A stretch of 39,314 bases of DNA from CAYVMX01 sp964452725. Lineage in GTDB: Bacteria; Patescibacteriota; Gracilibacteria; JAHISY01. A program made the translations under genes and the position numbers. Shown in pieces: positions 1 to 9,417 of this stretch (position 1 is the first letter of the stretch; each line of letters opens with the position of its first letter). The notes under the pieces were generated by a model, which was not told the origin of the DNA, did not search any database, and saw only the letters and a list, made by a program, of their open reading frames with translations. The stretch spans positions 1 through 39,314 of the forward strand of contig CAYVMX010000009.1 of the NCBI GenBank assembly GCA_964452725.1, in the 5' to 3' direction.

Positions 1-1
1 A

Positions 2-1519
2 GTTGAAGAGATCGCCAACCAAATCCCAGAGCTAACTGCCTATAGCACCACCGTAGGCAAACTCTTTACCGACATCGGCGCCCAAAGCTCTGGTGACCAC
101 CTTGCCAATCTACTACTGAAGTTTCCCAAATCTGACGAACGTGAACGCACAACCTTCACTATCGCCGCAGAGCTACGAACAAAGCTCGCTCTCCTGCCAG
201 GTATGCAGCTCACTGTCTGGGAGCCAGCAGGCGGACCACCAGCCAGCAACCCTATCAATATCCGAGTCCTAGGCGACGACCTAGCTACGCTGCGTAGTCT
301 AGCCCGCCAGCTCGGCGGTATCTTGAAGCACACCCCCGGAGCGATCTCAGTCAACGACGGTACAAGTAGCGGCACCCAAGAGCTAGTCATTACAGTCGAC
401 CGACAGCGTGCCACCATACTCGGACTCTCAGTCAGTGACATCAGCAAGCAAATTCGTACAGTCTTCGCCGGTACAACTGCTGTGACGCTCTATAGCGGTG
501 AGACAGACGTAGATATCGTCGTCCGTGCCTCCACACACTACCGCGACCAGCTCACCGACCTGACTCAACTAAACATCACAACTGGAAGCAGTGTACAAAT
601 TCCATTTGAATCCGTAGCCGAGATCACACTCCGACCTGGACCAGACACCATTCATCGCTTCGACAGCACACGAGTCATCACAGTGAAAAGTGATATACCT
701 GAGGGAGAATTATCCTCTGTAGTATTGAAACGTTTTCGAGCAACCCTGGCAGAAGCCGAAGCAGCTGGTGACTTCACACTACCCAAGGGCTATACCATCA
801 CATACGCTGGTGAAAATGAAGATACGAGTGATAGTTTTACCAGTCTTGGTGATGCGCTCTTGATTGGATTTATTCTGATTTATTTGATCCTTGCCACTCA
901 GTTCAACTCACTCACCCAACCCTTTAGTATCCTCACTGCTATGCCGCTCGGACTGATCGGTGTCTTCCCAGGACTCTGGCTCTTGGGTATTAACTTTACC
1001 TTTACCAGCTTCATCGGTGTAGTCGCACTGCTCGGCATCGTAGTCAATGATGCGATCGTACTATTTGATTTCATCGCGACCCAAAATGTAAAAAAGAAAC
1101 TACCCCTATCAGAAGCAATCGCCGAGGCAGGCAGTATTCGCCTCGCACCGATCCTCTCGACCTCACTGACGACTATCGGTGGATTGCTCCCACTCACACT
1201 CAGCCAGCCAACCTGGGGGCCACTCGGCTATGCGATGATTTTTGGGCTCTCACTATCCACAGTACTGACACTCGTCGTGATACCAGCCATGTTTGCACTC
1301 ACCGCGCGTTACAATATCTTTGCCTTCCTCGTGATCTTCCTCGGACTCGGACTTGGTGGTGGTATCGCGTTTTTGACTGTCATGGCGACAGGTTTTATTT
1401 TCCTCGGTATCATACTCGGCATTACATTTGCTCTCACCTACGCATACTTCATCGCACCGCACTTCTTAAACGGCGCAGCGTGGCTCCTCACGCGCTATGT
1501 CAAACAACCCGTAGACTAA
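2..1519 (+). CDS. RND-family efflux transporter permease, 3' part (5' end outside window)
   Basis: Inner-membrane proton-driven efflux pump subunit of the AcrB/HAE1 type. The frame is open from base 2, so the gene begins before the window and about 505 codons are visible. The first 200 or so residues are periplasmic porter/docking sequence. From base 850 membrane helices follow, including the family segments GIVVNDAIVLFDFI (near 1036-1077) and LAPILSTSLTTIGGLLPL, a conserved transmembrane pair in RND pumps. After the helix that usually ends the protein there are two further very hydrophobic segments (about 1310-1470) before the TAA, an unusual C-terminal extension. The substrate cannot be told. 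The gene converges on proB with a hairpin between them. The family call is secure; the specific pump type is not. Confidence 0.92.
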   Translation, partial: VEEIANQIPELTAYSTTVGKLFTDIGAQSSGDHLANLLLKFPKSDERERTTFTIAAELRTKLALLPGMQLTVWEPAGGPPASNPINIRVLGDDLATLRSLARQLGGILKHTPGAISVNDGTSSGTQELVITVDRQRATILGLSVSDISKQIRTVFAGTTAVTLYSGETDVDIVVRASTHYRDQLTDLTQLNITTGSSVQIPFESVAEITLRPGPDTIHRFDSTRVITVKSDIPEGELSSVVLKRFRATLAEAEAAGDFTLPKGYTITYAGENEDTSDSFTSLGDALLIGFILIYLILATQFNSLTQPFSILTAMPLGLIGVFPGLWLLGINFTFTSFIGVVALLGIVVNDAIVLFDFIATQNVKKKLPLSEAIAEAGSIRLAPILSTSLTTIGGLLPLTLSQPTWGPLGYAMIFGLSLSTVLTLVVIPAMFALTARYNIFAFLVIFLGLGLGGGIAFLTVMATGFIFLGIILGITFALTYAYFIAPHFLNGAAWLLTRYVKQPVD

Positions 1520-1553
1520 CTTTTAGACCACAGCTCCTAACAAGACAAGAGTA

Positions 1554-1575
1554 TTTCTCCGAATTTTCGGAGAAA
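1554..1575. terminator. Perfect hairpin between convergent RND and proB genes
   Basis: Two 10-base arms, TTTCTCCGAA and TTCGGAGAAA, are separated by two bases. The hairpin lies between the stops of the convergent RND gene and proB and may end transcription from both sides. There is no long T-tract on either side, so this is a possible bidirectional terminator, not a classical one. A looser hairpin with the same CTCC/GGAG core occurs near 9934-9949. Confidence 0.45.
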
Positions 1576-1617
1576 ACTACCCACTGAGAAGCAACAAAGC
1601 TTGATTCTGTATTTTAT

Positions 1618-2376
1618 TCAGCCAATCCTTGTCCCTGGGTTTTCATTTTTGAGCACGATTTGCGAGAGTACGTTCTTGACATTGCCATCGGCGAGCCACA
1701 CTGGACACTCGGCTGCTTTGGCTGCCTCGCACTTTGTCCGCATACCACCATGACCAGAGCCATTACTCTCACCTGCTGCATATTTTTTTAAATCACTCTT
1801 GCGGACTTCCGTGACTAGCTTGGCTGCTGGATCGTCACGTGGATCTACCTCGTAAAGTCCCACGACGTCTGTCAGGATCACCAGCCCATCGGCACCTAGC
1901 AGATTGGCCACACTGGCTGCTAGTCGATCGTTCGCCATATATTTCAGCTCATCTGTTGCCGTTACATCATTTTCATTCACAATCGGCAAAACTCCTTGGG
2001 CTAGCAGTAGTTTCAATGAGTTGTGTGTGTTTTGAAGTGTATCGAGATTTTCGAAGTCGTGGGACTGTAGCAGTACTTGGGCAATAGTGATCCCATGCTC
2101 CTTGGTAAATACCTTGTGATACTGACCCATGAGCAATCCTTGTCCGACTGCTGCCAGTGCCTGACGCTCACTGAGCGTCTCATGCTGACCAAATTTTAGC
2201 TCTGCACGACCAGCAGCTACCGCACCGCTCGTCACCAGTACTACTTCGCGCTTGTTGGTATGTAGCCGTTTGATTTCCCGCGCGATCTTGATCAGGAAAT
2301 CTATATCGAGCTGTCCATTTTCTTTCGTCAGCAGCGTCGTACCGATCTTGACGACGATTCTATTTAGTTCAGCCAT
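1618..2376 (-). CDS. proB: Glutamate 5-kinase, short form without PUA domain
   Basis: Catalyses ATP-dependent phosphorylation of glutamate to gamma-glutamyl phosphate, the first step of proline synthesis, in the cytoplasm. The 252 residues make up an amino-acid-kinase domain: VVKIGTTLL at the N terminus, the VTSGAVAAGRAEL nucleotide/substrate loop, NENDVTATDELKYMANDRLAA and LTDVVGLYEVDPRDD, and the late glycine-rich GHGGMRTKCEAAKAA. Many ProB proteins are about 370 residues with a C-terminal PUA domain; this one stops cleanly after the kinase domain with TGA, a form known in other lineages. No proA or proC lies nearby. The ATG is supported by an extended -10 box nine bases upstream. It is divergent from eno. 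Confidence 0.93.
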   Translation of the reverse strand: MAELNRIVVKIGTTLLTKENGQLDIDFLIKIAREIKRLHTNKREVVLVTSGAVAAGRAELKFGQHETLSERQALAAVGQGLLMGQYHKVFTKEHGITIAQVLLQSHDFENLDTLQNTHNSLKLLLAQGVLPIVNENDVTATDELKYMANDRLAASVANLLGADGLVILTDVVGLYEVDPRDDPAAKLVTEVRKSDLKKYAAGESNGSGHGGMRTKCEAAKAAECPVWLADGNVKNVLSQIVLKNENPGTRIG

Positions 2377-2385
2377 AACGAAACA

Positions 2386-2394
2386 ATTTTAACA
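2386..2394 (-). promoter_or_regulatory. Extended -10 promoter of proB
   Basis: On the minus strand the sequence reads TGTTAAAAT, ending nine bases before the proB ATG. The transcript would start about at the start codon, so the mRNA would be nearly leaderless. No clear -35 box is seen. A dyad GCGAC-TTTT-GTCGC (2402-2415) lies exactly between this box and the eno box and could be a shared operator; that is inference. Confidence 0.6.
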
Positions 2395-2420
2395 GACCAA
2401 GGCGACTTTTGTCGCGGCTC

Positions 2421-2429
2421 TGCTATAAT
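2421..2429 (+). promoter_or_regulatory. Extended -10 promoter of eno
   Basis: TGCTATAAT is a full extended -10 consensus (TG-N-TATAAT), 25 bases before the eno ATG, giving a leader of roughly 20 bases without a Shine-Dalgarno sequence. No convincing -35 hexamer is found at the usual spacing, as expected for extended -10 promoters. Confidence 0.7.
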
Positions 2430-2454
2430 CCCTCTGCTCTCTCACTCTACCCAA

Positions 2455-3723
<1,269 letters not shown>

Positions 3724-3754
3724 CTAAGAAATAGTCTAGATACACACAAAAATC

Positions 3755-3774
3755 AGCCTTAATCTGGCTTTTTT
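3755..3774 (+). terminator. Short hairpin plus T-run after eno
   Basis: AGCC (3755-3758) pairs with GGCT (3766-3769) and is followed directly by five more T. The four-pair stem is short, so this is only a plausible intrinsic terminator of eno. Confidence 0.4.
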
Positions 3775-3784
3775 GGTCTAAATA

Positions 3785-3793
3785 TGGTAAAAT
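3785..3793 (+). promoter_or_regulatory. Extended -10 promoter of the SLH surface-protein gene
   Basis: TGGTAAAAT is an extended -10 box. It overlaps the first possible ATG (3784), which would then not be transcribed, so the start codon is more likely the ATG at 3808, about eight bases after the expected transcription start. Confidence 0.55.
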
Positions 3794-3807
3794 GGCTAGA
3801 AACAAAA

Positions 3808-5957
3808 ATGCCAAAGCTAAAACCAAAAAAATCTCGCCCAAGGAGAGCTGCTATGTCATACAAGCATCAGAAAAAAATAAATGACTACGCACAAAAACTC
3901 ACTGCCTTTGCTGTATTGATTCTGATACTAGGGAGTGCCATGATCTGGCAAAGTTTATATTTTGACTCTGGACTACAGAGTCCAGTAGCAACACCAGGTC
4001 TACAACCACCGCAGGCAAACGAAAATGAAAAAAGAAACCGAAGAGCGTTTCCTAGTGCAGCTGATCAGCTATCTGCCAACGCCGTTAATTTTTCTATCGC
4101 AGTCGCACTAGGAGCTCCTACGGCTCTGCAGTATGCCAGTCCCTACGTCGGCTCGGTCGCCCTACGCTGGCAGCCAGTAGCACTACCAAGTGGTGGTGGT
4201 TATTATGTTTATTATCGTCCTAGCGGTACATCTACATACCCCAGCTGCCCAGCAACCAGTGCTGATCTGGCGGCAGACAAAAACTGCTTGACCGTCCAGC
4301 CTGTCAACCGTTTTGATCTTGTCACGCCGATAGATCTCACCATAGACAACCTACAACCAGGTAACTACTACGACTTTATTGTGAAGTCATTTATGCCGAC
4401 GACAACCAGCAATAGTTCTAGTACTACGATCCAGACTAGTATCTCCGCATGTACCGACTGCGAAGTCCTAAATCTATTGATAAAAACTAGCACCCCTCCA
4501 GCACAAAACAACACCGTGGCAAATAAGAGTACCGGACCAAGTACCGGACCAAGTACCGGACCAAGTACCGGACCAAGTACCGGACCAAGTACCGNNNNNN
4601 NNNNNNNNNNNNNNNNNNNNNNNNNNNNNNNNNNNNNNNNNNNNNNNNNNNNNNNNNNNNNNNNNNNNNNNNNNNNNNNNNNNNNNNNNNNNNNAGTACC
4701 GGACCAAGTACCGGACCAAGTACCGGACCAAGTACCGGACCAAGTACCGGACCAAGTACCAAACCAAGTACCAAACCGATCAGTACTCCGAGTAAAAAAA
4801 CTATAGGACCTATGCATCCTAACGCTACGACAAATACTATTGAAACCAACAATACAGTCGCAAAACCTATCTTCACAGATATCGATACTACTAATTGGTC
4901 ATATCCTTTCATCACTACACTAAAAAATCGCAATATCATTAATGGATACTCCGATGGTCGATTTGGTCCAAATCTACCAATTAGTCGTGCAGAAATTACA
5001 AAAATAGCCCTGATTGCCTTCCGTGATATTGACGCCAAATACGATAATACAGCTACACCATACCCAGATGTCAAGACAGGCTACTGGTATACACCATTCA
5101 TTGCCCAAGCCAGTAGCATCGGCATTATCAGCGGCAATAGTGATGGACTCTTCCGACCAAACCGATCAGTCACTCGTGCTGAAGCTCTCAAAATTCTCCT
5201 AAGTGGTGCTGAACTCAAGAGCAATGCCACTACCACACCATTTGTCGACGTATCACCAAATGACTGGTTTGCACCATTTGTAGCACTGGCCGCCCAAAAA
5301 GGCATCATTGGTGGATACAGCGAACGCGCTGCCAACTTCAAACGCAAACTTGTAATCGGATACACTGGCAGCGACGTCAAACAGCTCCAAGAGTTACTCA
5401 CTCAAAGTGGATATTACAAAGGTAAGATCACTGGTTATTTTGGACCAATTACTCGTTATGCTGTACTACGACTGCAGTCAGACTATCCAGACACCTATCT
5501 CACCGATGGCTGGGGTGACATCGGTCCAGCAACCGCCACAAAACTATTTGAACTGGCTGGCTATAGTTCTAGCAATTTGGTACGTCAGGTCTTCCGACCA
5601 AATCAATTCATCACTCGTGCGGAAGCTAGTAAAATCGCAGTTATCCTCCTCGACCTCAGAGAACAAGGATATTCCACCTATATCAAACCAAAGAGCCCCA
5701 CATCAGCAGTAGCGACAGAAATAAGTCCTACCACAGATACCAACCACATAATAAAACAACCAACCAGAAAAAACCTTACTCCTACGCATGCCAGTAAGCC
5801 CACATCACAAAGTCGGACTCTTAGATCAGTAGCAATTCCAAAAGTAACTTCCACCACATCAAATAAATCTAATGCAGTCAAGACAACACCTCAAAAAACC
5901 GTCGATCAAATAAAGCCTTATGTATGGAATAATATAAAAAACTTTTTTAATTTTTAG
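3808..5957 (+). CDS. Membrane-anchored surface protein: Fn3-like domain, TGPS repeat linker, SLH motifs with nested peptidoglycan-binding domain (spans an assembly gap)
   Basis: One gene interrupted by 100 N at 4595-4694. The N terminus is basic, followed by one membrane helix (about 3898-3960) and a fibronectin-III-like domain (about 4090-4410; SVALRWQPV, YYVYYRPS, IDNLQPGNYYDFIV). A repeated Ser-Thr-Gly-Pro linker runs into the gap from one reading frame and emerges in the frame of the C-terminal half, because the N-run does not have the true length. After the gap come SLH motif 1 (about 4872-5020), SLH 2 (about 5067-5200) and the first half of SLH 3 (about 5241-5318). A PG_binding_1-type domain (about 5358-5561; VKQLQELLTQSGYYKGKITG, FGPITRYAVLRLQ) follows, then the second half of SLH 3 (5592-5663; FRPNQFITRAEASKIAVILL). 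The tail is Thr/Ser/Lys-rich. Likely role: tethering the envelope or S-layer to cell-wall polymer. The start at 3784 is an alternative, but it lies inside the promoter box. Confidence 0.85.
4528..4760 (+). repeat. 12-base tandem repeat (Ser-Thr-Gly-Pro linker) containing a 100-N gap
   Basis: The unit AGTACCGGACCA is repeated perfectly 5.6 times before the gap (4528-4594) and 5.5 times after it (4695-4760), then continues with two variant Thr-Lys-Pro units. The left side stops seven bases into a unit and the right side starts at a unit boundary, so a perfect array needs a missing length of 5 + 12k bases. 100 does not fit this, so the N-run is a placeholder and the copy number is unknown. Confidence 0.95.
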
Positions 5958-6003
5958 TCAGCATACCTATTTAGCTCAGGTGCTGTCACACTCCAAAAAA
6001 ATT

Positions 6004-6669
6004 CTATTTTACTACGAACTTCTTTACACCGAAAAAAAACAGCCCACTGCCAATAATTATTGGCACAATCTTCCAAGAATCTAAAAACTCACCGCCATAA
6101 CTAAAAACGAAGGCAAATGGCAAAATACCAAACAAGGTCGCCCAAAAATAAATCTTGAAACTAACTTTGGTTAATCCGAGCGCGTAGCTCAAAATATCCA
6201 CAGGAATAACCATTCGTAAAAGAAAAATTGTAAAAAATTGCTCACTTCTGGGAAAACGAGCAATCAGTAGATCAACTTTTTTAGAATCAGTAAATTTTTG
6301 TAAAATCTGATAACCAAATTTTTTGGCAAGTAAGAAATTAACAATCGCACCAATTTGCCAAGCTACGACAGATGCGATCAAGACTGACTGCCAACCCCAA
6401 AAGTTCGCAGCGAGCGGTGTGAGCGGCATAGTGGCAAGCGGTGCAGCAATCACAGCTGTCACAGTAAGTAAAAAATAAACCACCAATCCCTTAGCTGATT
6501 CTTCTCTCAGATTTTTGAGCCAATCGGCAAAAGGCAAATCAACCATCGACAAAAAGTACCAGCCCAAAGCAAAAATACTTAAAATAAAAAATCCAAGTGC
6601 GATTTGGCGCCAACGATAACCTGTCTTGCAACAAGATTTTTCGATAATTTTTCTCGAGCATTTTTTCAT
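6004..6669 (-). CDS. VTT-domain (TVP38/TMEM64/DedA-like) membrane protein in the mer operon
   Basis: Integral membrane protein of 221 residues with about five to six hydrophobic segments. The VTT/SNARE-associated core is recognisable as PLATMPLTPLAANFWG, then FLLRMVIPVDILSYALGLTKVSF, then FGILPFAFVFSYGGE. Such proteins are often found beside mercuric reductase genes; their biochemical role is unclear, with membrane transport or lipid scrambling proposed for relatives. The cytoplasmic N terminus carries three cysteines (CSRKIIEKSCC), which could bind soft metal; that is inference. It is the last gene of the operon and its ATG overlaps the stop of the preceding gene by four bases, so translation is probably coupled. 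The sequence is visibly AT-richer than eno or purA. Confidence 0.85.
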   Translation of the reverse strand: MKKCSRKIIEKSCCKTGYRWRQIALGFFILSIFALGWYFLSMVDLPFADWLKNLREESAKGLVVYFLLTVTAVIAAPLATMPLTPLAANFWGWQSVLIASVVAWQIGAIVNFLLAKKFGYQILQKFTDSKKVDLLIARFPRSEQFFTIFLLRMVIPVDILSYALGLTKVSFKIYFWATLFGILPFAFVFSYGGEFLDSWKIVPIIIGSGLFFFGVKKFVVK

Positions 6670-7028
6670 TTTTTACAATGTGGATTTTTTCCAGCTCGAT
6701 GATTGAGAAAAATCGCGACAGTCATAAAAATCGCACCAGCAATCCAAACTAAATCTTCGCCAACAATGTAACGACCCATCCAAAGCAAGGCTCCACCAAT
6801 AATCAAAAGCAACAGTGGTGAAACTTGTCTGTGAATCCGAAAAGCTGAAATAAAACCATAAAGCGCAATCGCAAAGAAAACACCAACGATCGGCTGCCAA
6901 AATGGGATCAGCGCACCGAGTCCAAACGAGGCAAGCAGACTAGTAAAAAACGGTACACAGAGCGGACAAGCTGCAATACCAGCGACACTGCCAATCGCAC
7001 CTGTGTTTGAGAGAGCTTCTTTTTTCAT
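6666..7028 (-). CDS. MerC/MerT-like mercuric ion uptake membrane protein
   Basis: A 120-residue protein with four predicted membrane helices. The first contains the cysteine pair C21-P-L-C24 (GIAACPLCVPFFTSLLASFG), placed as in MerC, MerT and MerF, where a Cys pair in helix 1 accepts Hg(II) and passes it inward to MerA. Those families usually have vicinal or near-vicinal cysteines, so CPLC is a variant. A third cysteine sits near the C terminus (NPHCKK). It lies 30 bases downstream of merA and overlaps the VTT gene. Four helices argue for MerC over MerT, but the exact subfamily needs a profile search. No merP is present. Confidence 0.72.
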   Translation of the reverse strand: MKKEALSNTGAIGSVAGIAACPLCVPFFTSLLASFGLGALIPFWQPIVGVFFAIALYGFISAFRIHRQVSPLLLLIIGGALLWMGRYIVGEDLVWIAGAIFMTVAIFLNHRAGKNPHCKK

Positions 7029-7058
7029 AAGATGAAAGGTTAAAATTATTTTAAATTT

Positions 7059-8483
7059 TTATGCACAACAGGAAAGCTTATCAATATCTTTGGTGAAAGT
7101 TTGCGCCACTAGCTTGAGACTTTCGGTATGGGTCGGATATACAAAAATTGTCTTGGCAATTTGCTCGTAGGTTAGTTTTTGCTGGATCGCAAAGACTGCT
7201 GACTGAATAGTCTCAGCAGCATTTTCACCGACGATCTGTACGCCGAGCACCTGTTTGGTATCTGCATCTGCTACCAGCTTTATCACGCCACGCGTGTCGA
7301 GCACAGCTCCTGCTTTTGGTACTTTGGCATACGGCAAAACTCGTGAGACTATTTTGATTCCGCTTTGCTCAGCTGCTTGCGCTGTCAGCCCGACGACCGC
7401 GACCTGCGGCGAAGTGAAGACGGCGTGAGGTACAAGACCATAGTCTAGTTTTTCCTTTGTGCCGTTAAAGAGATTTTCAATCACATTGTTACCTTCAGCA
7501 GCAGAGACTGTCACCAACTCTGCTCGTCCAACGACATCACCGATCGCATAAATATGTGGCACGGCAGTTTGTAAAAATTCATTTACTTCGACATTACCTT
7601 TTTGATTTGTCTTTACGCCGATTGCTGCCAAACCAATTTTTTCTGTATTTGGTTTTTTACCAGTCGCGAATAGCACACGGTCAGCAGTTAATTGTTTTTC
7701 CTTACCAACGTGCTCAAAACTAACTTCGGTTTGCCCGTCCATCTGAACGAAACTCTTTACACCTACGCCTGTCAAAATCTCCATTCCTTCGCTACGCAGA
7801 GCCTTTTCTAGCTCGCTGGAAATTTCTTCGTCCAAGTTTGGCAGAATATGCGATGAGCGCTGTAGGATCGTCACCTTCACACCGAAACGATGGAATATCT
7901 GTCCCAACTCCAGTGCTACGGCTCGTCCACCGATGATAATAATACTTGCGGGCAATTCACTGAGTTCGAGTGCAGAAGTGGAGTCAAGCGCAGCGATCTC
8001 ATTAGCTCCAACGAGCGGTGGTACAGCCGGTTCACCACCCGTGGCAATGACAGCATAGTCAAACTCGATTTTATCCTCGTCGACAGCTAACGTATGTGCA
8101 TCGACAAACTTTCCTTCGCCTTGGAACAGTTGGATTTGCGGATAACTTTTGAGGATATTCCAGTATTTTTCCTCACGGAAATCATCGAGCAGCTTTCCCT
8201 TTTTCGCGATTAGGCTGGCATAATCGAGTGATTTTTGTTCAAGCTTGAGGGCAGTATACGGTTGATTTTTCGCTGTTGAGTAAATCTCCGCTGCTCGCAA
8301 CAGGTGCTTACTCGGTATACAGCCACGATTGAGACAGGTACCACCGATCTGCTTACGTTTTTCGATGATCGCGACTTTTTTGCCCAGCTCTGCCGCACGG
8401 ATAGCTGCGGCGAATGCGCCCGAACCACCGCCTAGGATAACAAGGTCAAAATGATTTGGCGATACTGTTTTTGATTCAGGCAT
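7059..8483 (-). CDS. merA: Mercuric reductase (flavoprotein disulfide reductase), no N-terminal HMA domain
   Basis: Reduces Hg(II) to volatile Hg(0) with NADPH and FAD in the cytoplasm. The protein has 474 residues from the ATG at 8483; an earlier in-frame ATG at 8552 would overlap the upstream gene. Features in order: FAD-binding FDLVILGGGSGAFAAAIRA (residues 12-30), redox-active pair C50/C55 in GGTCLNRGCIPSK, NAD(P)-binding IIIIGGRAVALELGQIFHRF, FAD motif YAIGDVVG, dimerisation domain with YPTHTE, and C-terminal SCCA with the vicinal pair C472-C473 that hands Hg(II) to the active site. The terminal Cys pair is the diagnostic feature separating MerA from dihydrolipoamide dehydrogenase. The NmerA metallochaperone domain is missing, as in many MerA proteins. 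Confidence 0.93.
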   Translation of the reverse strand: MPESKTVSPNHFDLVILGGGSGAFAAAIRAAELGKKVAIIEKRKQIGGTCLNRGCIPSKHLLRAAEIYSTAKNQPYTALKLEQKSLDYASLIAKKGKLLDDFREEKYWNILKSYPQIQLFQGEGKFVDAHTLAVDEDKIEFDYAVIATGGEPAVPPLVGANEIAALDSTSALELSELPASIIIIGGRAVALELGQIFHRFGVKVTILQRSSHILPNLDEEISSELEKALRSEGMEILTGVGVKSFVQMDGQTEVSFEHVGKEKQLTADRVLFATGKKPNTEKIGLAAIGVKTNQKGNVEVNEFLQTAVPHIYAIGDVVGRAELVTVSAAEGNNVIENLFNGTKEKLDYGLVPHAVFTSPQVAVVGLTAQAAEQSGIKIVSRVLPYAKVPKAGAVLDTRGVIKLVADADTKQVLGVQIVGENAAETIQSAVFAIQQKLTYEQIAKTIFVYPTHTESLKLVAQTFTKDIDKLSCCA

Positions 8484-8493
8484 AGTTAAAAAA

Positions 8494-8499
8494 ATTATA
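8494..8499 (-). promoter_or_regulatory. Possible internal -10 box before merA
   Basis: TATAAT on the minus strand directly follows the CDF stop codon and ends ten bases before the merA ATG, the same short-leader geometry seen elsewhere in the window. AT-rich context makes chance occurrence possible. No -35 was identified. Confidence 0.3.
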
Positions 8500-9411
8500 T
8501 TAGCCTTGAGTGCAAAATAATCCTTGATCATTCTCTGTATAGTCCGGCTCAATTGTCGTATGAGAAATTTGAAATTTTGTCATCAGGCGTGTATTCACTT
8601 CAGCGAGGATCTCTGCACAATGACAACGATCCTGTTCTTTTAAAATAACGTGGCAAGTAAGATGATTTTGCCCAGAAGCCAGTGTCCAAATATGCAGGTC
8701 GCAAACTTTTTTCACTGCTGATACTTGTGTGATCTCACGGACGACAGCATTGAAATCAATCTCAGCTGGAGTGTTTTGCAACAAAATATCAAGACTCTGC
8801 TGAACAACCTGCCAACCGCTACGAAACATTAAAATTACAATAAAAAATGCGGCAGCAAGATCAAAATAAAGCGCGAAAGTTGACCAAAAAATCGCCAGTA
8901 TGGCTGAAATAATCACAGCCACTGAAGCAGCGGCATCATAAATCATACAGAGATTGGTTGAATGAATATTGAGATCATCTTTAGCTTTTTTATGTAATAA
9001 GAAAATAGAAAGTAAGTTGACTACAAGTGCGATACTGGCAAAAATAATCACTAAATTTGTATCAATTGGTTCAGGATTGAGGAAGCGGAGAACTCCCTGA
9101 TAAATAATAAAAATACCTGTGGCGATGAGAAAACCTCCCTTGAGAAAGGCAGCAATAATTTCCCAGCGCTTACCGCCGAAAGTTTCATTGGCTGTTGGGC
9201 GACTCTCCATTTTGCCTAGCGCGAAATAAGTAATGCCAAGTGCGAGTGTGTCGGCGGTATTATTGAAAGCATCAGAGAGAATCGCGACCGAGCCAGACAA
9301 AACTCCGCCAACCAACTCTAGTAGGCTGACAGCACCGTTGAGTAATAATGCAAAGAGCACTTTATACTTACCAGATGATCCAGATGGGTTTGGACAGCAA
9401 GAGTCAGACAT
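8500..9411 (-). CDS. Cation diffusion facilitator (CDF/CzcD-like) metal exporter with altered site A
   Basis: A 303-residue CDF transporter with six membrane helices and a cytoplasmic C-terminal domain (VCDLHIWTLASGQNHLTCHV). It aligns closely with ZitB/CzcD. The transport site normally made of His-Asp (helix 2) and His-Asp (helix 5) reads N50/D54 (SDAFNNTAD) and C155/D159 (LCMIYD). Extra cysteines occur at the N terminus (DSCCPNP), in the C-terminal domain (DRCHCAE) and near the end (LFC). Loss of both His ligands and gain of Cys suggest a cargo other than Zn, perhaps a softer metal; that is inference. It is second in the operon, six bases after the ArsR gene and 16 before merA. Confidence 0.9.
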   Translation of the reverse strand: MSDSCCPNPSGSSGKYKVLFALLLNGAVSLLELVGGVLSGSVAILSDAFNNTADTLALGITYFALGKMESRPTANETFGGKRWEIIAAFLKGGFLIATGIFIIYQGVLRFLNPEPIDTNLVIIFASIALVVNLLSIFLLHKKAKDDLNIHSTNLCMIYDAAASVAVIISAILAIFWSTFALYFDLAAAFFIVILMFRSGWQVVQQSLDILLQNTPAEIDFNAVVREITQVSAVKKVCDLHIWTLASGQNHLTCHVILKEQDRCHCAEILAEVNTRLMTKFQISHTTIEPDYTENDQGLFCTQG

Positions 9412-9417
9412 AAAAAA

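Noticed and set aside
3784..5957. Frameshift or two separate genes in the SLH protein
   Set aside because: The change of frame falls exactly at the N-run; the repeat periodicity shows that the gap length is arbitrary and the frame is continuous.
7059..8552. merA starting at the upstream ATG 8552, or being dihydrolipoamide dehydrogenase
   Set aside because: The upstream residues overlap the CDF gene and match nothing; the C-terminal SCCA pair identifies MerA.
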